DNA of 64,000 bases, taken from NCBI GenBank assembly GCA_027922465.2, contig BQMF02000006.1:1302001-1366000 (forward strand), written 5' to 3'. The translations under genes and the position numbers were made by a program. Each line of letters starts with the position of its first letter. Positions within the stretch are counted from its first letter, which is position 1. Origin of the DNA: Turritopsis dohrnii. Lineage: Eukaryota; Cnidaria; Hydrozoa; Anthoathecata; Oceaniidae. This document shows, piece by piece, positions 54,801 through 64,000 of the stretch. Below the pieces are notes generated by a model, which did no database searches, was not told the origin of the DNA, and saw only the letters and a program-made list of their open reading frames with translations.

Positions 54801-57800
54801 CTATTACATCTCAATAAAACAATGACCCAACGAAAAAGGTTGACATCATTCCATAAACGCTGTCTTACTGTCATGAAAGATGCTCAATCAGAGATGTTAT
54901 CACCGTTGGATGCTACGTTTATCAAAGCATGCGAGGTAGTGAGACAATGTTTGGATGGAAATGTCTGTTCGAACTTTTCAAATTATTTTGAAAAGAGAAT
55001 CCATGGAAAGAATACCAGAAATGATGGCTGTCTCCTCGTACTACCGAAGATCAAACTGGAATATTCGCGCGGATCCTTCTACTATATGGGTGCATTGTTA
55101 TATAACTCATTACCAGTAAAATTAAGAAAGATTGATGATTTTTATGTTTTTAAAAAGGAGTTATTTTTGTTTGTTTTATCAAACAGTATTGAAAAATAAT
55201 GTTATCACTGTTTTTCTGTTGAAGAAGGTTTTGGTGGTTGATTGGGAAGCGGAACTGTGGAGTGGGTTTTCTCTACCTCTATACTTGTTGTTCTGTCTGG
55301 TTTTTTATGGGAATTTTATTTTATTTGGATTTGTGTCATTCTATTTGTGGCTTCTTGTGTCGTTCTATCGTGGCTTCTTACATACTTTTTAATGGCTTTT
55401 GACCGCTTGTTTCTGCTTTCAATATTTTAGCTTGACTAATCTTTTAACCTTAGTTTTTATTGTAATATATTGTATAAATATTCTATTTATTCACAGGACA
55501 AGCATTGATAGCAGTGTCACATACGCTGAAGCATCTTATCCTGTATAAATATTCTAGAATAAATAAATAAAAAATAAATTTTTATGGAAGACTGTTGGGA
55601 AAAGCTCTGTTTACCAACAACAGAGAGTGTCAGAGGAAAGTGGTTTGCCGTCATCTTCCAACACAAAAAGACTCAGTCGTTATACATCAGTTGGATGATG
55701 CAAAGGTGGTTGAATGACGATGGAGGGATGCCAGTTGCCCTCAACATCGACTGCCTTGAAAGGAAATTGGCATTGGTGACAAGGTCCTTACAAATGGAAA
55801 CGAAGATGTCGACACGTTTTCGATCAGAAATGTCAATGCCGGCCCTATTGAAATGATTCCTAAACAAGTCAAGCGCTGGTTATGTCCTCGTTATGACGAG
55901 TTAACCAAGATATTCGAACACTTCCGAAAGGAAAACAGAGACCTATTGTATGATAGATTTGTTTCGAAACACGTGAACGGAGAGTCATTTACTTGTTGTT
56001 GTTACTTACAATTGAATTACCTTTACAAATCTTGGGACTAAAATATGCGGGAGGATTGGGGAAAAAGTGCGGGAACGGATTTCCTAAATTATCTCACACC
56101 GTGGTACTTAAAAACAGACAAGTAAAGCAGAAATACTTATCGAGAAAAATCTTCTAAAGAAATTTCTTTTGCGATCATTTAAGTAAACAATATTATAAAA
56201 GAAATAATAGTTCGCAGTAATACAATAGATAACAAAAAACTTTAGCAAATGCAAATGATGTCATTGTCCAACTCGTGGTCCTCCTTTCACAACCATTGCC
56301 TTTTTCAGGGATAGCTAGAATGTTACATGACCTTATTCCTAATGTATTGCCATTTTCGGAAACCATTGAAGTCTTTCAAGTCAAGAAAAGAAATCATGTT
56401 GATCGGTATCTATATTAGATACCATATATATAAAAAATATTAACAGGTCTTATTATTTCTTGGCTTAAGCTGATTTTGTGATACCCATTTCAATTTTACA
56501 ACTTACATTTTCAGAAACAATATATGAAAATATTTCATGACACAAAAATTTGGGTTCCCATAAACATATTCCTGATACAATTATTAGGCAATAAAAATTG
56601 ACAATTTATAATCAACAGGGATCGAAATAGCCACCGGACATCGGACATTGTCCGATAAAAAACTACATATGTCCGACACGAATGCGTCAGTGTCGGACAT
56701 TTTGTCCTATACGATTTTTTTCTTTTAGTGTGTGTTGAAGGTTTTGAAAATAATTGTTTGTTACATCATGGTGATAATGAACGGATCGCGAAACGCGAAT
56801 CGCGATCGAATATAAAATATCAGCGATGTAAAATTATCACAAAATGATCTTTGATTTTCTAGAAGTGAACAAGTAATATCAATACAAAAATTTTCATTAC
56901 GATCGATAACAATGTGTTACACATGTCCGTAAATCGAACATTTTATTCTCATTTGATTTCCAAAAATAACTTGTTGAAAATAGAATCATTTAATAGTGGT
57001 TTCTATTCGCAGTTACAATTTTAACCTGTTTTCTCAACAAATCGATCGTCTCAGTTGCTATGTCGATGTAAACCAGTTTATTATAGTTCATTACGGGTGC
57101 CACGGGTGAACTCATACAAAGATTAAATGATGAATGAAAACGTGTGTTTCATGTTGTGATCAGTAGCAATATCATTTTTATTTCAATTATTCTTCCCAAA
57201 ACACTGTGATCTTTGAAATCTTTGATACAAAATGACAGTTTAGATAGCTAACAAACTTTAGAGTTAAAAGCGTAAAAATGAACACGATATTTTACGAACT
57301 TATTCGTTTATTTTTCTTTCTTTCAGTATTTTTGCTTTTTCTGTCACGCTCATTTTTTTCTTCATTCACTTGAATTACTACAAAATAAAAAGAAAGAATT
57401 TTTATTCCCATCTGGAGTTTGAATGCGCCTTAACTTTTACATTGAAACCACAAGTAGAACAAATTAGATTTCATGCACCTTATTGGAACTTTATTTATAA
57501 AGTTGTGAAGTATAAAGAGAAAGGCAATCAGTCTCCTGTGTTTGGGGTTCACAGGTTAAATCGTCCCCCTTACTTCACTATCTTTCATTACATCTGAGAG
57601 TGCATATTCACATTACGAAGAGTTGTTCGACATCTTGAATGCCACGTACGGGCCAAAAAATAATTGTGTAAAATCATCATTTTGCAACAGTAAAATTTTG
57701 CCGTCGGAAAAAAATCCTAATTAAAAGGGTTGTCAAAGGGTGTTTTAATACGGTATTCGCTTACGCTGCTACCGTAAGAAAACGTTTATGAAGTGAATTT

Positions 57801-59340
57801 TTTTTACACCAAAAGAATACGATCGCACGCGCAAAACTGGAAATCAACATTGCATCGCACACGCAAATTGAACAGCACGTGCGAATTACAACACGCGTGT
57901 TATAAATAATGTCCGATGGATTTTTAAATTGTCCAGCAAATATTTGAAAGTTCCGGACATTTTGTCTGGTGTTAGAAAATCTCTTATTTCGATCCCTGAT
58001 CAACAAAATCATCATACTCTCAGACCATCTTTAGCAGCTTTTGATGAGTCATGAAGCATAACTGTAGCAGTTGGAAATGTGCAATAACCATCCCCAATGT
58101 TCTGTTGACAATTTGAACTAAAATAACATTATATTCACATTACACAAATTAAACAATTAAATCTAATCTTCTTTCTTCAACAACAAAAAAACCCATTTTA
58201 TCAATATCTTCAATCAAAGAAGAATTAACGTAAAAAAACCAACTTTCTCTTAAATAACTCATTACACATGTAGAAAAAGAAAGACATTTTTCAAAATTTG
58301 TAAAAAGTCTTCTAATAGCGTTAAAATAAACTTTTAAAATATCATGTGACTTTTTTCTGACGTCACAAGGTGACTACTGTTTTCTCTTTGTGAATGCGTA
58401 ATACAGAAAGTTTGAAATATTAGAACTTTAAAATATAAACTGCATAACATCTCACAAAGACTTTGAGATCTGAATGTTGAACAAAGCTGCCTTTGAAATA
58501 GCTTTCATTGGTTATCGCAGATTTAGGAACAAATTTTCTGTGATGAAATAAAATAACAAGTATTCATAAAATTCTTCTTTTGTGATATGAAATGTTTTAA
58601 TACGATGCTCAAAGATCATTCAAAAATGGAAAACCAAAACTAATGCATGGTTTCTATACTCTGCATATTTATTTATGCCTTTTAAAACAAGTTTTTATAA
58701 TAAAATCAGTCCCAATATTATATAGTCATCTTTGAGAATGACATTTCTCATTCATAGGATCGGGAAAGGAAAAATGTCTTTCCAAGTTGTTTAGTCCTAC
58801 CCGTTTTATTGGAATTAGCAAATGTTTGAAAATAAGCCACATGTTGTTACAGTAGAGAATGCTACATTAATATAAAAATTTTAAACAACAAACACTATAC
58901 ACCTTTTTAGTTATAATAGTTGTAATAGTTTACGCAGAGTACATGCTAATAGTTTATTCAAAACAAACATGAAATGAACAACTATTCTTGAAAATACAGC
59001 TGTCACCTTATGACGTCATAAAATCGCACATTCAAAAAACTCTTATTACTCTGTAATTATTAATAAAAATAAAGTAAAAAATTTTCACAGTGTCTTATCT
59101 TTTATATAGAATTGATTTTTTAACAAATTATTGACATTTTTTTCTGACATTAATTCTCCTCTAAATGGAAAATTTAGTAAAACAATACCTATAGTGAAAG
59201 TGAACTTTTTTCACATGCATTGCTGGTGGCAAGTATGTCACATAAAAAATGGCATATAAAGCCAACGATATGGCTACAGTGGTGATAATGAACCATGAGG
59301 CTTTCCACAGTGTTTGTACAAGAGTTATTAAGAAAGACAT
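42819..59340 (-). CDS. BSCL2: Seipin, lipid-droplet assembly protein
   Basis: ER membrane protein that forms rings at ER-lipid droplet contacts and organises droplet formation. Seven exons: 59189-59340, 58018-58117, 47990-48065, 47800-47867, 47026-47160, 45568-45665, 42819-43086. Total 897 bp, 298 residues; every junction is GT-AG and in phase. The N-terminal helix (about 12-36) leads to VHFHY, matching the family VHFYY that opens the lumenal domain. Then come CTFPTATV, GQNYDMSLELEVP, GVFMVQLDLFSKEGKLIESSMRS, LLMGFKGQNQHLSV, NITLHSKYLQWYSAQLKI and FTGIR, each aligning with the vertebrate lumenal beta-sandwich. A second helix (YYMYNWPITFSLLAF onward) and an acidic tail of about 65 residues follow. 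GTG precedes the chosen ATG, with no stronger upstream start. Intron 2 is 9.95 kb and packed with transposons. Confidence 0.95.
43546..45505. mobile_element. Second foldback element, related to the one at 10458
   Basis: Left arm (43546-43636 and 44183-about 44340) and right arm (about 45300-45505) are inverted copies rich in CGAGTTAATAACTCG-type palindromes, as in 10458-12250. The left arm is split by the Tigger MITE at 43637. The outermost tips have decayed (the right end retains GAGGCC), and no target duplication was found. Located in seipin intron 6. Confidence 0.75.
43637..44180 (+). mobile_element. Tigger/pogo MITE retaining the transposase C-terminus
   Basis: Ends CAGTATACTCTCGATAAGTG are inverted, with TA on both sides (43635-43636, 44181-44182). 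Subterminal copies of GATAAGTAGGAC(G/T)CCCGC-like sequence occur on both sides. About 43838-43945 encodes a peptide ending QTTLTDFF then a stop-proximal Ile-Met, which matches the PCNA-interacting box (QxxLxxFF) found at the ends of pogo-type transposases. The 544-bp element is therefore a deletion derivative of an autonomous Tigger. Confidence 0.9.
45881..46842. mobile_element. Second pogo-like MITE with nested element
   Basis: Ends CAGTTGACTMTCTCTAATTCGAAT-like (M marks an A or C variant between ends), inverted, with TA flanks (45879-45880, 46843-46844). Multiple TTCGAATTAGA-like subterminal motifs occur. No transposase. It sits in seipin intron 5 and is itself interrupted at 46201-46741. 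Confidence 0.82.
46201..46741. mobile_element. 541-bp TIR element nested in the pogo-like MITE
   Basis: Inverted ends GRGTCATTCCATGTCAAATC (R marks the end-to-end difference), followed inward by further inverted CACCACTWTGTCTCAGAT. TTAT lies at both edges (46197-46200, 46742-46745), a probable 4-bp duplication. Non-coding. Confidence 0.85.
48066..50126. other. Left part of seipin intron 2
   Basis: Non-coding in this reading. Between 49700 and 49770 there are CCTAAT/CCCGCACTTTT-like segments that loosely resemble 56046-56095 inverted. These might be remnants of the Tigger element's ends, but the match is weak. Nothing else recognised. Confidence 0.35.
50372..50409. repeat. GC-rich hairpin
   Basis: AGCTACGCGA (50372-50381) pairs perfectly with TCGCGTAGCT (50400-50409) across an 18-base loop. 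This is an island of CpG-rich DNA in AT-rich surroundings, just downstream of the transposase HTH segment. Function unknown. Confidence 0.75.
51121..53491. mobile_element. TIR element built from 22-bp GATCGGAAAATCGATT arrays
   Basis: Inverted ends ATGTGACRGTTTATGGGAAA continue through AGGATAACAAC and CTAAAAATCGATCC. Flanks are ATAATTAT on both sides (51113-51120, 53492-53499), an apparent 8-bp duplication, although palindromic. Just inside each end is an array of a 22-bp unit (left at 51257, 51279, 51301, 51323, 51345, 51367; right at 53203, 53225, 53247, 53269, 53291, 53313, 53335), each unit being GATCGGAAAA(T/G)CGATT plus a spacer. The centre is occupied by another transposon (51742-52785). 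No transposase found. It is inserted in an intron of the decayed Tigger transposase. Confidence 0.85.
51742..52785. mobile_element. hAT-like TIR element with 6-bp duplication and CGTGCG palindromes
   Basis: Inverted ends CAGGCCTTGTCAGGA, flanked by GATAAA on both sides (51736-51741, 52786-52791). Near both ends are repeated GC-rich palindromes such as GGCGTGCGATCGCACGCC variants (51767-51831 left, 52655-52767 right). No transposase. It shares a 44-bp internal block (52576-52619) with the hAT-like element at 56616. A further inverted flank TTCTGTGATTTATC/GATAAATCACAGAA lies outside it, belonging to the host element. Confidence 0.82.
54335..55580 (+). mobile_element. 5'-truncated LINE fragment, reverse transcriptase C-terminus
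   Basis: Begins within the reverse transcriptase near the catalytic KYADDTVIY (about 54391-54417), then an in-frame stop, then an open frame of 244 codons (54465-55199) covering WCLENELILNLKKGKTE, YKYLGITLTP and ISYGSLL. The 3' end is an AATAAA-rich tail at about 55558-55580. Such 5' truncation is typical of LINE insertion. It splits the acidic segment of the Tigger transposase from its C-terminal module. The sequence differs from the two other LINEs here, so it is a separate family. Confidence 0.88.
56616..57998. mobile_element. hAT-like element, 5-bp duplication, abutting seipin exon 2
   Basis: Inverted ends CAGGGATCGAAATA, flanked by ATCAA on both sides (56611-56615, 57999-58003). Subterminal GTCCG(A/G)...CGGACATT motifs recur at both ends (56630-56705, 57910-57965). 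It is 1383 bp with no intact transposase. The right edge is only 14 bases from the seipin exon 2 donor (58017). It contains an inverted copy of the TACGGTA...TACCGTA hairpin (about 57750-57777) and the internal block shared with 51742-52785. Confidence 0.87.
58118..59188. other. Seipin intron 1
   Basis: AT-rich intron of 1071 bp between seipin exons 1 and 2. No element or gene recognised. Confidence 0.6.
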
Positions 59341-60476
59341 CACTTGTTGTTTGCCAAAACTTTGTATAATGATAATTGCTGTATTGCACAGTCGAAAGGA
59401 CCAGTGTCACTGACAATGTTTATATATAACTAAAAATTAGAAATGGATAATTATTTCTAAAAAAGTGTTATAACTATTGCAACAAATCCTGGATTATCAT
59501 TGAAATGAATTCTCTGTAACCAAATAAAAGAACAGGTGATTAGTACAAAGAGCACATAAAATAAACCACAATATTACTTGAATAAATCAGAGTTTATTTA
59601 ATTACAATAAATAATTAGTACTTAAGTAGTAATAGCTATATGGTTGATTTCTATGTATTACCATCCTGTAATTATGACCTTATTTCAAACTTTTCCCGTC
59701 AATGGCAGCTGTAGTTGACAAATTGTAGCCAAAATAAACTGGCTTGTTCATGACATAAAATCTGATTTATTCAATTATAATGACTGAACAGTGGAAATAT
59801 TTTTCAAGTTTAAAATCAATTGTTGCAGTTGTACATGATATAACTGCAGCATTTCCTTTTATATCATCATTTCAATTGCATTGTTGAAATAGTTGAAATA
59901 GAAGGTCAGGCTTGGCAGGCGTGAGCTAGCATAATAAATTTTAAAAAAAGAAAAGATGCCAAATGACCACTTTCAAACACATTTACATAATGAGAAGCCT
60001 GACATTTAATTTTATATATGTTGTAATATACTGCCACTACACGTTTTGTGAAACCTTGTCAGGATCCTAGCTAGGATTTCAACCAGGGATGATAGAGCTC
60101 AAAAAGTTGATTAACAAGTCTAACAACACACTTGTGTTATTGAATTATTGAAAACAACCACGGATTTTGAGCCAATCTGGAAAAATAAAGTATATTAAAA
60201 GTTGTCATAACATACAAATGTTGAAGAACAAAAAATGCCCATAACATTCTTGAAAAGCAATTTTTTCCTATAAATTCAAATGTAGTGTAATAAAAAAACC
60301 ATAATAAAAATGTGAAAAAATCATTTTCACTTTTGAAACGTTTGCTAAGCCCGTAAAAGCAATGTTATAAATGATAATCACTGCACATCAACTAAAGTCT
60401 GTTTAAAAATAGTGTGCACACTTTTAAGATTTGCTTGCCATTTGCTCAATACTGAACTAATTTTAACAAAATTGGT
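59341..60476. other. Seipin upstream region
   Basis: Presumed 5' untranslated and promoter sequence of seipin on the minus strand. No TATA box or other motif is decisive. No coding sequence recognised. Confidence 0.4.
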
Positions 60477-60860
60477 CAGTGTCGCATCCAGAACATTTAT
60501 CGATTTTCAGCAGGGGGTTTCGGAGCAGCTATGATGCTCCCGGAAGCTCCGACATTTTAGTACTTTCAAAGAGCCGAAAAATCACTTAATTGCATGTTTT
60601 ATGAAGTATACTTCGAATTTGGTTACCGATTGCATAATTTAGAACTGCACCAGAGAGAAGCTCTGAAACAGACGGGACAAATTTAAACAATGCGAACCGC
60701 CTTTATGTTATGTTTAAACTAATTTTGTATTGTTCTAAATTAGTTTTGTTTAACTTGTTCACGAATTTAACATTCAGATTTTTTCTGTTATTTTTTGGGG
60801 ACATTTTTTGGGCGCCCATAACGTTTCAACGTCATCATTTTCAATCTGGATGCGACACTG
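60477..60860. mobile_element. 384-bp hAT-like MITE, 5-bp duplication
   Basis: Inverted ends CAGTGTCGCATCCAGA, flanked by TTGGT on both sides (60472-60476, 60861-60865). Non-coding. It lies between the divergent seipin and senataxin starts. Confidence 0.87.
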
Positions 60861-61193
60861 TTGGTATCATTGGATAGACATTAAAAAGCACAATGTTTTG
60901 CAGAAATAAAAAACGCCAAAAAAGAAAAAGAAAATGAAGAAAACAGAAGATGAAAAAACCAAACTTTTTATACAAAATCATATATATTTTATTTTTATAT
61001 CGTTGGAAACCTTATTCTTTGGCGATTTCAAATATATATATATATTTAATGGAAATTTCCATTAGTTGTTGGTTGCAGCAACGATGCCGGGATAGCATTT
61101 AACGAGTCTTAAAATGAATAAGAGGATCTGCACTGGTGGAAACAGTTGTTTATCTTTCTTTACATCAATGGTATACATTGCTGAATTTGGTAA

Positions 61194-61939
61194 CAGGGGC
61201 CGCGCCGTATATTTTGAAGTGGAGGGGCCAAAATCAGCTGCAATGCTGCTGATCAACGAGCGACACCTCGTTGTTTTAGCAGCTGGGGTCCAGGGGCGAA
61301 GCCCCTGGAAGCCAAAGCAATTTTGCGAATATTATTTACTCAGAGTGCCAAAACAAGCACCAATAATCTAAAAATAATAAAAGAGTTTTCTCCCGATAAA
61401 TCTAGTTAGTTGAAAAGAGTAAATCACTTTCCACATAAGTATGGAACAAAGTGACAATTGACAACATCATGACAACATAAATATGCTTTTTAATTTATGC
61501 TCAACATGTTTACAAAGATAATCGGACTAACTTTTATTAAAAATAAGAATATCTTAAGCATACCCAGGAGCCTACATGGTTTAATGCGCCTGTAAAATCG
61601 AGGCAGTTTAACAAATATTTTTCAAAAGAAAAGATTAAGGAAACAGACGATTTCCGGGTGCGAAGACATTGTATTGCGCCGTTGAATATCAACAACGACC
61701 GTGTAACATCGCATCAGTTATTGCACGATCATACGGAACATTCAAATTTATTGTAGATAAAAAAAAGCTTATAGGTATATAATAGTTTTAGCTGTCACCC
61801 TGTCAATAGAAAGCTAATTATCTATTGACGATCACACATTTGTATAATTAAGGAATTCGAAAAATTTTACTTTGCAAAAAAGTGTGGGGGGGGGGGGGGG
61901 GCCATGGCCCCCCTGGCCCCCCCACTCGCGCGGCCCCTG
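61194..61939. mobile_element. 746-bp hAT-like element, 5-bp duplication
   Basis: Inverted ends CAGGGGCCGCGC, flanked by GGTAA on both sides (61189-61193, 61940-61944). It contains a CAGGGGCGAAGCCCCTGG palindrome near 61293 and a G-run then C-run near the right end (61886-61923), like the element at 14345. No transposase. It lies in the divergent promoter interval of seipin and senataxin. Confidence 0.87.
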
Positions 61940-61944
61940 GGTAA

Positions 61945-62833
61945 TTACGGCTGTATTTTATGAATGTTTCTGGAAATAATTTATACAAAATGTTTAAATG
62001 GAAATCTTATTTAATTCTTGTATAAAGAAAACAACAAATATTTATTCGTGAATAAGATACCTTTAACACATTCTATGACCAGAATGACTTTGTCTTTTAT
62101 AATGAAATTTGCAGATTTTGTGAATACAACACATTTGTAGCAATTATACAAAACAATTATATATGAGAAATTTGTTTTTGCCTTTCCTAATAATTGAAAA
62201 TCATGTTGAAATTATAAATTAGCCTGCAACGTTTGAAGGTACGAAAGCGACCAGAAAAAGCAATTTATTCATCTACAACTCAGACCCAAAATTATAAGAT
62301 CTGATCAAAGTTACGTGGGGTATAGATTTGCAAATTGGAACCAACCATCTGATGTAGTATATATCTCGCTTTCACTTTTTTGAATTGTCTTTCAAATACA
62401 GACCGGGAAATGATGTTAAAAGTGGAACTTGAAAAGGAGACTCCTTCATGTTAATACATCATCTACAAAATTTATTACCTTGAATGCAATTAATAATTAA
62501 CTTTTCAAAACAATTTGAGTTGAAAAAAGTGTGTTTGGATAAAGTAGCTTCAAGTATGTTTTTTGTACATGTTCCTTTAAATTTCCCGCTCGAAATTTGG
62601 TGCAGTCAAAAGCATGGCAAGGAGAGTGACGAGATGGTTCTGACTGGTTTTCTGGTTAACAAACAAGTACGACTGCATCAATTTCCAGAAAGATCTCTTT
62701 ACCGTATTAAAATATTTAAAGCATTTGAATTAGAGATCATGTATATTCACAAAGTTATCTGAATGAACCTCGTGCCTCTAATAAAAAACATTTTCAAACT
62801 AACAACTCCCTTTTTGCTTTTTGTATTTCAGGT
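61945..62833. other. Senataxin 5' region
   Basis: Non-coding in my reading. It ends in a pyrimidine-rich tract and TTTCAG acceptor at 62830-62831, just before the senataxin ATG, so a 5' untranslated exon probably lies further left. Its donor was not fixed. Confidence 0.45.
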
Positions 62834-63561
62834 ATGGGATGCCTGTGGTGCGAAGAAGAAGAACTCGCCATTAGGTTTATCAAAATATTTGCCGAAGATA
62901 AGCTAGACAATAAGGCAGAGATTTTGAGAAAGGCTTTGCCTGATTTATTCTTATGTCTGAATTGTCTATATGAGTATCATCGTTTAAAAGTAAAAGTTAT
63001 AAAATCAAGGGAGGAAAGAAAGGTGAGCCAAGATGTTCTATTTTTAATTATGAAATGATTCAGAAATTTGATTTGTTTCGATTCTCATCGCTCGTTGTTG
63101 GTGTATGCATAAGACCTTAACTTTTTGGTCATTTTTATTTGATTTTAAACAATTGTGAAATCAAGAGATCAGCATATTTTAAATATATACATACACTGTT
63201 ATTTATAAAAACACTGTTATTTAGGTGTTGCTTGAATGTTACTGTTACTGTCACTGTTATTTAGGTGTTGCTTGAATTTGAGTATAAGCGAACTGAATCC
63301 CATTTAAAGAAAGTAAAAGACATACAAAAGGATAATGATTACATTACAGAAATGCTTCTTGTTGATTCAAGCATTGCCGCTCCTATGCGAAATCCACTTT
63401 TGGAGATGCTTTGCTTTCCTTATCTATGCTTGACAGAACGTCTAATGAACCTGTTTGTAGTGTCACTGGAATGGATTATTGATCATGTTCAGGGTAGCTT
63501 CTTTGAACCTGATGCAAAGTATCCTGGTCTATATCTATTGCTTATTCACACGTCCAAAAAG
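62834..63561 (+). CDS. SETX: Senataxin, N-terminal exons (runs off window)
   Basis: Senataxin is a nuclear RNA/DNA helicase that resolves R-loops during transcription termination. Only its N-terminal, protein-interaction part is here. Exon 1 coding 62834-63022 (63 codons), exon 2 63265-63561 (99 codons), both phase 0, with a donor at 63562 leading out of the window. Matching family features: an early CLWC (human CCWC) pair, LFLCLNCLYEYHR (human LCYCLECVAEYHK), and LLEMLCFPYLCLTERL through KYPGLYLLLIH (human LLEILKYPYLLLHERV and KHPGIYLFLVH). The start is the first ATG after a good acceptor. The helicase domain lies far beyond the edge. The acceptor of exon 2 is duplicated 40 bases upstream. 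Confidence 0.9.
63212..63277 (+). repeat. 40-bp tandem duplication including a splice acceptor
   Basis: CACTGTTATTTAGGTGTTGC occurs twice, 40 bases apart (from about 63212 and 63252), so the exon 2 acceptor of senataxin exists in two copies (AG at 63223-63224 and 63263-63264). Use of the upstream copy adds 40 bases and shifts the frame to a stop within about 17 codons. The downstream one keeps the reading frame. Confidence 0.88.
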
Positions 63562-64000
63562 GTATAAAGTATTTTCATGGTTATGAGTAGAATTCTGACT
63601 TGAGTTCTAAGAACTTCGGTATTTATGGGTTGCACTGACTATTGTACTAAAGGCTTTCAAGAAAGTATATTTGTCACAGATAAATAAATTACTATTTAAT
63701 CAGAAATTTAGCTCTATTTTTAGAGCATTTCCAAGTATTGTAAATAATCAGTATTTGAATTCATAATCTGTAATGATGAATCCAAGTTGTTGACAAATCT
63801 AGCAAGTTACTGATTAAATCTATACAATGAGTCCTTGATTATCCAAACTCCAAAGACATTTTTTTCATGAAACTTTTTACACAATCTTTGAGTGTGTTAC
63901 TAAATGTAAAAAAAAGAAAGAAAAAGAAATACTATCTCGTGTCATTCGGATAATCCTAAGTTATGGAACTCAAGGACGCGTTGTATTTAGTAGAATAATT
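63562..64000 (+). other. Senataxin intron, window edge
   Basis: Begins with a GTATAAAG donor after exon 2. No further exon recognised before the end of the window. Confidence 0.6.

Larger units (their letters stand above)
50127..56041 (+). pseudogene. Pogo/Tigger-type transposase, decayed and invaded
   Basis: Pieces in order: HTH DNA-binding region (about 50127-50277: TEEDLQEALHEF, RGVAKKYGIDKSTIRA, NRPIGKAGRR); a possible exon ending MAKPVRPTLKPEEASYF (to about 50990); 53574-53675 with NPELDASRIWNCDESGF (first catalytic Asp); 53781-53945 with GRENITVLGVCSAAG and IIFKGLNMLSNWY; a Lys/Glu-rich then acidic segment (53958-54333, one in-frame TAA near 54017); and a C-terminal module (about 55583-56041: RGKWFAVIFQ, LNDDGGMPVALNIDCLE, IRNVNAGPIEM). 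The stretch holding the second and third catalytic acids is deleted between about 53945 and 53958. A TIR element (51121-53491) and a LINE fragment (54335-55580) are inserted. It lies antisense in seipin intron 2. It cannot encode an active enzyme. Confidence 0.85.

Noticed and set aside
49710..56095. Defined inverted ends of the Tigger element in seipin intron 2
   Set aside because: Similarity between 49710-49770 and 56046-56095 is weak and no TA-flanked pair of ends could be fixed, so boundaries were not called.
62484..62762. 92-codon frame as the senataxin first exon
   Set aside because: It does not resemble the family N-terminus and is closed before the good acceptor at 62831; the family match starts at the ATG at 62834.

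Overview
The window looks like nuclear DNA of an early-branching animal, most likely a cnidarian. This is inferred from AT-rich sequence, intron-split animal genes with clean GT-AG boundaries, and a dense, nested load of DNA transposons and LINEs. The species cannot be named from the sequence alone.

Host genes, left to right: (1) the 3' two-thirds of a FES/FER-type cytoplasmic tyrosine kinase (+, 11 exons, 1139-8310), whose SH2 domain is split by a 3.4 kb intron. That intron carries an antisense single-exon 7TM receptor gene (4973-5962) and a tRNA-derived SINE. (2) A membrane-anchored single-EGF ligand (-, 4 exons, 25549-27547, 398 aa). (3) A last-exon candidate of an unrecognised gene (-, 28568-28750). 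(4) A secreted cystine-knot protein of the bursicon/DAN type (+, 30338-30823). (5) Seipin (-, 7 exons spread over 42819-59340, 298 aa, all phases consistent). (6) The first two coding exons of senataxin (+, 62834-63561, running off the right edge). Seipin and senataxin are divergently arranged, with two small transposons between their starts.

About half of the rest is mobile DNA. 10.2-17.4 kb: a Mutator-like foldback element with a 9-bp target duplication, next to a (+) LINE broken by two insertions. 18.8-23.3 kb: a (-) LINE of the same family, broken by a 408-bp MITE and by a block of 128-bp tandem repeats. 23.4-24.0 kb: a decayed transposon ORF. 24.6-40 kb: several TIR elements (TA-, TTAA- and Harbinger-type). 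42.8-59.3 kb: the seipin introns hold foldback, pogo/Tigger and hAT-like elements. Seipin intron 2 (9.95 kb) contains a decayed pogo/Tigger transposase gene, itself invaded by a LINE fragment and by a TIR element built from 22-bp repeats, which in turn contains another transposon.

Four elements share CAG-starting inverted repeats and exact 5-bp target duplications (14345, 56616, 60477, 61194), pointing to a hAT lineage that duplicates 5 bp. No prokaryotic operons, CRISPR arrays, rRNA or functional tRNA genes were seen. The most distinctive material is the set of palindrome-rich foldback and array-bearing transposons and their nesting inside a conserved lipid-droplet gene.
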